NCBI GenBank assembly: GCA_903944555.1
Contig: CAJASG010000153.1
Location: 1-5,529, forward strand
Direction of reading: 5' to 3'
Length of the DNA: 5,529 bases
DNA from: an uncultured beta proteobacterium
GTDB taxonomy: Bacteria > Pseudomonadota > Gammaproteobacteria > Burkholderiales > Burkholderiaceae_C
Shown: one piece after another, positions 1 through 4,261 of the stretch
How the letters are laid out: every line of letters starts with the position of its first letter
Numbering within the stretch: position 1 is the stretch's first letter
Notes under the pieces: generated by a model
What the model was told of the DNA's origin: nothing
Databases searched by the model: none
Seen by the model: only the letters and a program-made list of their open reading frames with translations
Made by a program: the position numbers and the translations under genes

Positions 1-104
1 CTTCCAGCAGTCGGCATTGGCTGCATCCGTGTTTTGCGAAACAAATGCCTTGCAAGCGCCCGTAGCGTGCTGAGTTCCGCGTCTCTGTTCAATGTTGTTG
101 TCAT
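1..104 (-). CDS. Unknown protein, N-terminal 34 residues only
   Basis: An ATG at 104-102 opens a frame that runs to the left edge of the window without a stop. The visible peptide starts MTTTLNRDAELSTLRALARH and is rich in Arg, Leu and Ala, with no signal peptide, so it is probably cytoplasmic. An AAAGGGA element lies about 8 bases before the ATG and could serve as ribosome binding site. The gene starts 35 bases after the stop of the exported-protein gene on the same strand and has no obvious promoter of its own, so the two are probably co-transcribed. I do not recognise the family, and too little is visible to propose a function. Confidence 0.5.
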   Translation of the reverse strand, partial: MTTTLNRDAELSTLRALARHLFRKTRMQPMPTAG

Positions 105-139
105 GGATATGTCCCTTTGTTAGCGTGGTCAAAAAATAG

Positions 140-1051
140 TTACTGAATAGGGGTTGCAGGTTTGCTTGGCACTGGCTCCGCTTGCAAGGCTTTGAGGGCT
201 TTTTGGCCCTGCTCTTTGAAGAAGGCTTTGCTGCGTTGGTCGCTGTCAGCCAATGCTTGTTTGATTCGAGACTGCCAACTCGGCGGCATTGAGATAAAGA
301 CACGTGCTCCATTGCCCGTCCGTGCATCTTTTTCCCACACTAACGATTCAGCCAGCCAAGCGGCACTGGGAGCACCGCACCCCACTCCAAAGGTGACAAG
401 GCTGATGCCTTGAAAAATTTCACGGTCATAGCTTCTGATGCCAGTCCATCCCTGGCCCATGGCGCCGACTGACTGCCACCCCAACTCCTTCCCCGATGTG
501 GGGTCGGTGAAAGGTGAACGGTAAGAGTCAATCAAAGTGCCCTTGGGTCGCGAGAGAGGATTGGCGACATTCGCAATGAAAGCCCCAGAGGTGGTGGATC
601 TATCTAAAGCTGCTGGCCGCATGCGCTCATCCCAAGGCAGCGGATTGAGCTTGTGATCAAAGTAGACGTCCATGTCACAACGCACTGCGTCTTCCTGGCA
701 GGCCTTGGGATCTCCGCCCCAACCACAGGTCTTGTAAGACGGGACAACACGAAACGCCACTGCCTCAGCACCTTTAAGCTCATCAGATGCCCACTCCAAT
801 GGCATCTGAAACCGCTTAGCAACCGCTGGCGTGTAGACATAGACGTTGGGATCGACGTCACGTACCCCCTGACGCTTGAGGATGCGTGCTTCGTAGCTAG
901 ACTTTTCGGTAGCAGGCTCGGGCTGCAACAGAGGCAAAGGCTCGCTAAGGCTTTGGGCATTGCTGGTAAGCGGAGCAAGACCAATGCAGATAAACGTGCA
1001 AATGGTGGAAAGAGAGTGGCGCAACATGAACTTGATCTGCGTTGTGCTCAT
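140..1051 (-). CDS. Exported protein of unknown function, 303 aa
   Basis: The N-terminus has a signal peptide: Lys7 and Arg11, a hydrophobic stretch at about residues 14-28, and a likely cut after Ala32 (SNA|QS). The mature part holds four Cys (109, 118, 125, 225), enough for two disulfides in the periplasm or outside. It also has Trp/Gly-rich blocks such as KTCGWGGDP (107-115) and GMGQGW-like text near 197-202. The C-terminal tail (about 262-303) is rich in Lys, Ala, Gln and Pro. There are no transmembrane segments after the signal. The frame is open back to 1192, but I chose the ATG at 1051: it puts the signal peptide at the N-terminus and overlaps the stop of an upstream small ORF by ATGA. 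The ATG at 1027 is an alternative start. A 308-codon frame on the opposite strand overlaps it, but this strand gives the protein-like composition. The family is not recognised. Confidence 0.72.
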   Translation of the reverse strand: MSTTQIKFMLRHSLSTICTFICIGLAPLTSNAQSLSEPLPLLQPEPATEKSSYEARILKRQGVRDVDPNVYVYTPAVAKRFQMPLEWASDELKGAEAVAFRVVPSYKTCGWGGDPKACQEDAVRCDMDVYFDHKLNPLPWDERMRPAALDRSTTSGAFIANVANPLSRPKGTLIDSYRSPFTDPTSGKELGWQSVGAMGQGWTGIRSYDREIFQGISLVTFGVGCGAPSAAWLAESLVWEKDARTGNGARVFISMPPSWQSRIKQALADSDQRSKAFFKEQGQKALKALQAEPVPSKPATPIQ

Positions 1052-1164
1052 GCAGCGACGATCCAACTGGCGACATTTGAGGAGCCGCCCTTGGCACACC
1101 CCACGGGGCCTATATGGAAGGAAGCAGTCTTGCGGAACGATAAATTCACAACAGTCTTGCTCAT
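1048..1164 (-). CDS. Candidate small ORF, 38 aa, coupled to the exported-protein gene
   Basis: The peptide begins MSKTVVNLSFRKTASF and ends ASWIVAA. A GGGGGAG purine block lies 9 bases before its ATG. Its TGA (1050-1048) overlaps the ATG of the exported-protein gene (1051-1049) as ATGA, a standard arrangement for translational coupling. Its own ATG in turn overlaps the stop of another small frame by ATGA. The peptide has no recognisable domain, so it could be a leader peptide whose translation feeds ribosomes to the next gene. A frame of 38 codons can easily arise by chance. The only support is the binding site and the two overlaps. Confidence 0.33.
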   Translation of the reverse strand: MSKTVVNLSFRKTASFHIGPVGCAKGGSSNVASWIVAA

Positions 1165-1250
1165 ACTTCCGTTCTCCCCCATCGCTTATCACGACAGAAC
1201 ACCATTTGCGTCACCCCAACCAAAATGGGACTTATCAGCTTCTTTATCAA
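1161..1250 (-). CDS. Candidate small ORF, 29 aa, TTG start, first of an overlapping chain
   Basis: A full AAAGGAG ribosome binding site (1264-1258) sits 7 bases before a TTG at 1250. The peptide starts MIKKLISPILVGVTQMVF and then turns basic (RDKRWGRTEV), so it is a small amphipathic or membrane-leaning peptide. Its TGA overlaps the ATG of the 38-aa ORF by ATGA (1164-1161). The same frame is open further back to an ATG at 1316, which would give 51 residues. I prefer the TTG only because of the binding site. No family is recognised, and it may be a leader or a chance frame. Confidence 0.27.
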   Translation of the reverse strand: MIKKLISPILVGVTQMVFCRDKRWGRTEV

Positions 1251-1316
1251 CGCACATCTCCTTTGATTGGCATCTCCAGTCACACACCAAAAGTAGTGTC
1301 CATCTACGATGTGCAT

Positions 1317-1560
1317 CACACACCCTAATCCCTGTTAACAACCAGGTTGCAACTGTAAAAACGTTTTGGCAAACCAAACCAAGGGAATCCAAGCTTTTCC
1401 CAACGACGATTGAATTTGCTTTGAACACCGACTACCGGATCGCGCATGCGTGCATTGGATTGCAGCTTCGCGGGGTGTCGTATATCAAAAGGGTAGGCTG
1501 GCTGAGCTTTTTAGCTATTTCACTTTGTCTGCTGCGAAACAATTCATGTGAAGAGCTTTG
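1317..1560. other. Stretch with no recognisable gene
   Basis: Between the small ORFs and the repeat cluster I see no convincing protein on either strand. The long plus-strand frame crossing it (653-1579) reads as Cys/His/Leu-rich text without family resemblance. On the minus strand a weak promoter-like pair is present near 1326-1365 (TTTACA-like and TAACAG/ATTAGG-like boxes), which could serve the leftward operon. The match is poor, so I do not annotate it separately. Confidence 0.4.
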
Positions 1561-1579
1561 CTGCCGCCAGAGGCGGTAG
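1561..1579. repeat. Short inverted repeat, 8-bp arms
   Basis: CTGCCGCC and GGCGGTAG flank an AGA loop, with seven Watson-Crick pairs and one G-T pair. No T-run follows on either strand in the right position, so it is not a standard intrinsic terminator. It is the first of three inverted repeats that follow each other up to 1660. Confidence 0.55.
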
Positions 1580-1584
1580 GTACA

Positions 1585-1607
1585 AAAAAGTTACGAGGCA
1601 ACTTTTT
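1585..1607. repeat. Perfect inverted repeat AAAAAGTT-N7-AACTTTTT
   Basis: Two perfect 8-bp arms (1585-1592 and 1600-1607) flank a 7-bp asymmetric centre, ACGAGGC. This size and layout resemble the core site of a tyrosine recombinase, where inverted arms flank a 6-8 bp crossover region. Fragments of such recombinases lie just to the right. Read on the minus strand it also resembles a weak A/T-rich terminator with a T6 tail, downstream of the broken integrase. The repeat is seen directly; both functions are inference. Confidence 0.5.
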
Positions 1608-1616
1608 GCTTGCCTG

Positions 1617-1660
1617 AATTGGCATTTTTCGGCCACGGAGTTGCTTTTGCCTTGCCAATT
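1617..1660. repeat. Inverted repeat AATTGGCA / TGCCAATT
   Basis: Perfect 8-bp arms at 1617-1624 and 1653-1660 are separated by 28 bases. The surrounding sequence repeats TTGC/TTGCC many times (1607-1690). It could be arm sites of a recombination region or simply a simple-sequence patch. Its role is unknown. Confidence 0.45.
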
Positions 1661-1725
1661 GCTTGCTTTACAACGAGCGGTGGCAAATTGCTTTCACCCC
1701 CGAATCACAGCCCAGTCCAATTGGC

Positions 1726-1910
1726 TCAGAGGCTGTGCCATCCCAAGCGATGCGCCGACGCCGTGGCATCGTGGCATCGTGGCGCGCATCGTCCTAGGAA
1801 TGCAGATAGATGCTGGTCGTGCTGATATTGGCATGGCCCAAGTTGTCACGGACCATTTTGAGATCTACCTTGTCGCTCAAATGGCTGCCAGCCGTGTGGC
1901 GCCTATGTCG
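1726..1910 (-). pseudogene. Tyrosine recombinase/integrase, C-terminal remnant, broken
   Basis: The minus strand encodes VDLKMVRDNLGHANISTT followed by SIYLHS, the classic end of a tyrosine recombinase. It holds the box II His in LGH and the nucleophile Tyr in SIYLH. A TAG (1796-1794) follows YLHS where related proteins typically have Glu (GAG to TAG is one change). After it the frame continues DDARHDAT, then the tandem 8-bp repeat GTGGCATC shifts the frame. Dropping one repeat unit restores ASAHRLGWHSL and a TGA at 1728-1726. The 5' side near 1890-1910 carries an RRHT block with a small deletion. The N-terminal and central catalytic parts are absent, so this is dead coding DNA. Confidence 0.78.
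1763..1778. repeat. Tandem duplication of an 8-bp unit (GTGGCATC x2)
   Basis: Two head-to-tail copies of GTGGCATC, followed by the partial copy GTGGC. The unit length is not a multiple of three. Removing one copy restores an integrase-like C-terminus on the minus strand, so it looks like a slippage mutation that helped inactivate that gene. Confidence 0.7.
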
Positions 1911-1942
1911 CTAGAGAGATAGGCGACATACGCACGCCACAC
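1894..1942. repeat. Imperfect palindrome at the junction of two opposed integrase fragments
   Basis: TATGTCGC (1904-1911) pairs with GCGACATA (1923-1930), and GTGTGGCG (1894-1901) pairs with CGCCACAC (1935-1942). The arms are separated by 2 and 4 unpaired bases and an 11-base centre. Each arm is the same coding block of a tyrosine recombinase (the Arg-His-Thr region of box II), once on each strand. The palindrome therefore comes from two homologous genes meeting head to head rather than from a binding site. Confidence 0.75.
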
Positions 1943-2088
1943 ATGCTTTGGCGCGGGGGGCGGAGCTGACCACAGTGCGAGACAACCTGCGCCACGCATC
2001 GGTTTCCACCACTTCGGTCTACCTTCACACTGATCAAGCCAAGCGCGCACGACAAATGAGGGATGCCTTTGGAACGCCAAATTCCTGA
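1924..2088 (+). pseudogene. Tyrosine recombinase/integrase, C-terminal 54 residues
   Basis: The frame reads RHTHATHALARGAELTTVRD, then NLRHASVSTTSVYLHTDQAK, and ends at a TGA (2086-2088). It holds the box II Arg of the HxLR motif, the His of LRHAS and the catalytic Tyr in SVYLH, in the spacing typical of phage/XerCD-type integrases. A TAG at 1912-1914 closes the frame just upstream, and no start or N-terminal domain exists. The core-binding domain and the first catalytic Arg are missing, so it cannot work alone. It is clearly homologous to the remnant on the opposite strand but not identical to it (LRHASVSTTSV against LGHANISTTSI), so the two derive from different integrases rather than a recent duplication. 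Confidence 0.85.
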
Positions 2089-2100
2089 AGCGTCAAAGCC

Positions 2101-2134
2101 GTGAGTGAGGTCGGAAAAGGGATATTCCACTCAC
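2101..2134. repeat. Inverted repeat GTGAGTG / CACTCAC before the toxin-antitoxin module
   Basis: Perfect 7-bp arms at 2101-2107 and 2128-2134 flank 20 bases. It lies 12 bases after the integrase stop and 9 bases before the -35 box of the toxin gene. It could be a distal operator or a weak terminator, but no T-run follows. Confidence 0.4.
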
Positions 2135-2138
2135 ATTG

Positions 2139-2166
2139 ATCATTGAAACACTTATCGCTTCATGAT
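2139..2166. promoter_or_regulatory. Candidate operator overlapping the toxin-antitoxin promoter
   Basis: ATCATTGAA (2139-2147) and TTCATGAT (2159-2166) are inverted with one unmatched base, and they flank the spacer between the -35 and -10 boxes. A repressor bound here would block RNA polymerase. The natural candidate is the antitoxin, which carries a helix-turn-helix, as in other autoregulated toxin-antitoxin operons. The binding itself is inference. Confidence 0.4.
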
Positions 2167-2171
2167 ATGCT
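2143..2171 (+). promoter_or_regulatory. Sigma-70-like promoter of the tumE-tumA operon
   Basis: TTGAAA (2143-2148), a spacer of exactly 17 bases, then TATGCT (2166-2171). Transcription would start near 2177-2179, on or next to the ATG at 2177, so the toxin message would be leaderless or nearly so. Confidence 0.6.
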
Positions 2172-2176
2172 TTGGC

Positions 2177-2557
2177 ATGGATTCACAAAGTTCACCGGCC
2201 ACTGGTTTGGAATATTTGCTTGGCTTGGATGGCAATATTGAAGTCCAAAATGATGCGGGCTACTGGGTCAAGATGGAAGTTGCGAGTGTGCCCGTAACGG
2301 CGGAACGACCGCACGGCATCAGGTACAGCCTGACACTGCATGCGCCGGATAACACCCGGCTCATTGGTTTTGATAATGCCCATGGCGTGAAGCCGGTAGG
2401 TTCGCGTTTTAAGCATGTTGGCAAACGGTTTCCGTACGACCACCGCCATCGACACGCTCTGGACGAGGGGGTGTTGTACGAGTTTGACACCGCGTACCAG
2501 TTGGTCAGTGATTTTTATGCTGAAGTAGATCGCGTTTTGAAGGAGATCAGTCCATGA
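2177..2557 (+). CDS. tumE: TumE-family toxin (DUF6516), 126 aa
   Basis: This is a toxin component of a type II-like toxin-antitoxin module, named after TumE of Pseudomonas plasmid pUM505. It inhibits growth unless its partner neutralises it; the molecular target is not evident from the sequence. Family hallmarks are visible: LEYLLGLDG (11-19), WVKMEV (30-35), RPHGIRYSLTLH (44-55), RLIGFDNAH (61-69), YDHRHRH (87-93) and a helical C-terminus with YEF and DRVLKE. The length matches the family and there is no signal or membrane segment. The frame also has an ATG at 2162, but that codon overlaps the promoter -10 region, so I take the ATG at 2177. No ribosome binding site precedes it, consistent with a leaderless message. 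Its stop overlaps the tumA start by ATGA. The frame looks intact. Confidence 0.85.
   Translation: MDSQSSPATGLEYLLGLDGNIEVQNDAGYWVKMEVASVPVTAERPHGIRYSLTLHAPDNTRLIGFDNAHGVKPVGSRFKHVGKRFPYDHRHRHALDEGVLYEFDTAYQLVSDFYAEVDRVLKEISP
2540..2545 (+). promoter_or_regulatory. Strong ribosome binding site of tumA inside tumE
   Basis: AAGGAG lies 8 bases before the tumA ATG, within the last codons of tumE. The toxin has no such site, so this layout would favour antitoxin synthesis from the shared message. Confidence 0.7.
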
Positions 2558-2916
2558 ACAAGGTATTGAAGTTCGGTATAGCGCCAGTGCCTGTGCAGCG
2601 CGCCCGCACACTGGCGATTGCGGCGGGAACACGCCAACGCGGCAAAGATGAGCCCAACGTTTGGTTTCCCACTGTGACCGCCATGGCACGGGTGCTGTCC
2701 GATGAGAACATGGCCTTGCTCAAGGTCATTCGTGAGAGTCATCCAGACTCCATGGACGCCTTAGCCAAGGCGGTCGGGAAACATGCGCCCAACGTGTCGC
2801 GGTCGCTGCACACCATGGCCCAATATGGTTTGGTCAAGCTCACCAAGCATGGCCGAACGGTCATTCCGCAGGCTACATCCGAGAGGGTTACTGTTGATTT
2901 TTCCTGGGGTGGCTGA
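2554..2916 (+). CDS. tumA: TumA-type antitoxin with winged helix-turn-helix, 120 aa
   Basis: Partner of the upstream TumE-like toxin, expected to neutralise it and to repress the operon. It matches the family often annotated as HVO_A0114-type DNA-binding protein. The N-terminal block has KFGIAPVPVQRARTLAIAAG (6-25), followed by EPNVWF (33-38) and ARVLSDENMALLKVI (45-59). A MarR/ArsR-like winged helix-turn-helix follows at about 52-108, with SMDALAKAVG as helix 2, APNVSRSLHTMAQYGLV as recognition helix and linker, and a basic wing. It ends VTVDFSW near the usual C-terminus. The start is set by the AAGGAG site and the 4-base overlap with tumE. The frame looks intact, so the module may be active. 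Confidence 0.85.
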   Translation: MNKVLKFGIAPVPVQRARTLAIAAGTRQRGKDEPNVWFPTVTAMARVLSDENMALLKVIRESHPDSMDALAKAVGKHAPNVSRSLHTMAQYGLVKLTKHGRTVIPQATSERVTVDFSWGG

Positions 2917-2922
2917 CATTAC

Positions 2923-2940
2923 ATCGCTGGATCAAGCGAT
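2923..2940. terminator. Small stem-loop after tumA, possible weak terminator
   Basis: ATCGCT and AGCGAT are perfect 6-bp arms around a GGATCA loop, 7 bases after the tumA stop. Only two T follow, so termination would be inefficient. It may instead mark the edge of the neighbouring insertion-sequence remnant. Confidence 0.28.
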
Positions 2941-3104
2941 TTCAGCAAATATCGTGTCACTCTTTCATTGGGGAAATCCGCTCGTTTTACCTTATATGGA
3001 TGCCTCCCGGGTAGCAAGAGCAATTTGCGTTGTATCGCAAAAAAAGTCGGCTGCAACCTTATATTCGGCCTTGTGTGCTTTTGAGGTAACTGATTGCTCA
3101 ATCA
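2941..3104. other. Non-coding stretch, no feature recognised
   Basis: No protein-like frame is seen on either strand. The plus-strand frame that runs out of tumA in another phase (2783-3325) has no family resemblance. The outer end of the insertion-sequence remnant may lie somewhere in here, but I cannot place its terminus. Confidence 0.4.
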
Positions 3105-3297
3105 CCACCTCAGCTGGCCCCGATGCATATCCGCTGACAAGATTCTCTTCTTTTCGACGGGCTTTTATGCCCCCGGTAAAACTCAGGTTTAGCTTGCCTC
3201 GGTCTGACCCGTTTCACTTCACTCGCTGCTGCCTCACTACCCTACAAAGACTGGACCATATCCTTTCGTTTTGGTTGATAAATCCTAGCTGTCGTGT
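3105..3297 (-). ncRNA. Candidate right-end region with bridge RNA of an IS1111-like element
   Basis: This is the non-coding sequence directly downstream of the IS110-family transposase stop. In the IS1111 subgroup the long non-coding end that templates the bridge (seeker) RNA lies on this side of the gene. Visible on the minus strand are GAAACGGGTCAGACCGAGG (near 3196-3216), a GAGTTTTACCGGGGG segment, and a compact hairpin GGGC-ATAAAA-GCCC (3172-3159). As I recall, many IS110-family ends carry a similar GGTC-GACC block followed by a GCC...AAAAGCCCGTCGA-like stem. Without a structure or alignment the boundaries and the RNA are inferred. Confidence 0.33.
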
Positions 3298-3636
3298 TCA
3301 TGTCATTTGTGGCTTAACGCTTTGAAAGCCTCGTTGGTAATCTTGCTGTTTGGCCGTTACTGCCCAAATTGTTCTGGCCATCTTGGCAGCCTGCGCCACG
3401 ACCACCACGTTGGTAGGTCTGCGGCCCTTCATTCCTTCGAGCCACGCTCCAGGCTCTTTGGCATGATTCAGCACACTTCGAGCGCCGTGAATCAGCATGG
3501 TGCGTAAGTAGGTGTCGCCGCGCTTGGAGATGCCCCCCAATCGCACCTTGCCGCCGGTACCGGTTTGCCTGGGAACTAGACCTAGCCAAGCGCAGAACTC
3601 CCGCCCGGACTTGAAAGCGCTGGCATCTCCCATGGT
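3298..3636 (-). pseudogene. IS110/IS1111-family transposase, C-terminal fragment (111 aa)
   Basis: The translated fragment is the Transposase_20 (IS116/IS110/IS902) domain. It shows SAFKSGREFCAWLGLVPRQ (5-23), GGKVRLGGISKRGDTYLRT (27-45), LIHGARSVL (47-55), PGAWLEGMKGRRP (61-73), and a tail with AAKMARTIWAV typical of the IS1111 branch. Family members are about 300-400 residues. The RuvC-like N-terminal DEDD domain that provides catalysis is gone. The frame is closed by a TAG at 3645-3643, so the ATG at 3633 is an internal Met and not a real start. The stop at 3300-3298 is probably the native one. It was probably cut off by a deletion or rearrangement against the integrase fragment next to it. 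Confidence 0.87.
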
Positions 3637-3666
3637 GGGGTTCTAAGCCCAACGCCGCGAAAACTT

Positions 3667-4128
3667 TCAACATACGAATCGGCCGGAATTCGGCGGTTCA
3701 TCGGCCATGTCGCTAATAGTCGTAATCGCCAACGCGCGCTCATTAGCAAGCCACTGCTTGAACTGCTGGCAAAGCTGTTGGATAAAACACTCGACTGGCG
3801 TGGTGGCGCAGGAAATCGGCGGCCATTGCCCATTGAGCATGCGCATGAATTCGTGGATCCCGGTCGTATGGGAGAGTTGCCACCCCCGCTGGAAAAACGG
3901 GGCTCGAGCGTGATGCTGATGGAATAGCTTCAATTCGCGCTTCAGATACATCGCTATGTCTTGCGGTTGTGCCGTAGTGACCTTGATGTGCTCTTGCTCA
4001 AGAAAGAGCAGAAAGTGACCGGCGACAGCGCTGTATCGTTTGATGATCCCGGAGCTGTATCTCTTCGTGGACAGATGCCCTGTGAACTGCTCAAGTAGGG
4101 TTGTCGATTCCTGTGACTGCTCGGACAT
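3667..4128 (-). pseudogene. Tyrosine recombinase, N-terminal core-binding fragment (about 140 of 153 aa native)
   Basis: The ATG at 4128 is fixed by AAGGAG 7 bases upstream. The protein reads LLEQFTGHLSTKRYSSGIIK (11-30), then RYSAVAGHFLLFLEQEHIKV and DIAMYLKREL, a helical SAM-like core-binding domain of phage/XerCD-type integrases. Residues after ISD (about 140) read MADEPPNSGRFVC and stop. They have no family resemblance and come from the junction sequence. The whole catalytic domain (Arg, Lys, His, Arg, Tyr) is missing. It is on the same strand as the broken C-terminus at 1726-1910, so the two could once have been one gene or members of one recombinase cluster, but this is not shown. The mRNA leader can form TGGTG...CACCA and CTTGG...CCAAG pairings that overlap the binding site. 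Confidence 0.72.
3678..3706. repeat. Direct repeat ATCGGCC x2, 22 bp apart, at a recombinase break point
   Basis: ATCGGCC occurs at 3678-3684 and again at 3700-3706, with GAATTC-centred and CGGCGG sequence between. It lies exactly where the N-terminal integrase fragment loses homology. IS21-family and some other element ends carry short repeats of this kind at two-turn spacing, so this may be a leftover element terminus. The family cannot be named from the sequence alone. Confidence 0.3.
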
Positions 4129-4135
4129 GGTCCGT

Positions 4136-4141
4136 CTCCTT
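4136..4141 (-). promoter_or_regulatory. Ribosome binding site of the truncated recombinase
   Basis: AAGGAG on the minus strand, 7 bases before the ATG at 4128. It decides this start over the upstream in-frame ATG at 4215. Confidence 0.7.
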
Positions 4142-4261
4142 GGTGGGTTGAACACCAGCCAAGAATGACACCGGGAATGTAATGCGCAGCAAAAATCCGT
4201 TCGACCTCGCTCCATAGAGGCCTTGTGGACGTCCCTTCACATTATTCGGTCCTGCTGATAA

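Larger units (their letters stand above)
3105..3636 (-). mobile_element. IS110-family (IS1111-like) element remnant
   Basis: A transposase C-terminus plus downstream non-coding end, with the 5' two thirds of the element missing. The left border in this window is uncertain. The right border is close to 3636-3645, where transposase homology stops and the frame closes. Without the N-terminal catalytic domain it cannot move unless another copy acts on its ends. Confidence 0.6.

Noticed and set aside
653..1579. Long plus-strand frame of 308 codons
   Set aside because: It lies mostly antisense to the exported-protein gene, has odd Cys/His/Leu-rich composition, no family resemblance and no ribosome binding site. 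The opposite strand gives a coherent signal-peptide protein.
1561..1592. Intrinsic terminator from the GC stem and the A-run
   Set aside because: The A-run follows the stem on the plus strand and precedes nothing useful on the minus strand. There is no T-run in the needed position.
1585..1607. Integron attC-type site
   Set aside because: The arms do not fit the RYYYAAC and GTTRRRY consensus and there is no integron integrase or cassette array.
1763..1785. Start of a CRISPR or iteron array
   Set aside because: Only two 8-bp copies plus a partial one, without spacers or further units. It is better explained as slippage inside a pseudogene.
1548..1922. Plus-strand frame of 124 codons
   Set aside because: Its right half is antisense to the integrase remnant (VRDNLGHA on the minus strand), so it is a shadow.
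2192..2689. Minus-strand frame of 165 codons
   Set aside because: Antisense to tumE and tumA, which are both recognised by family motifs.
4140..4163. Regulatory hairpin overlapping the ribosome binding site of the truncated recombinase
   Set aside because: Arms are only 5 bp with competing pairings. It is mentioned in the gene entry but not supported as a separate regulatory element.
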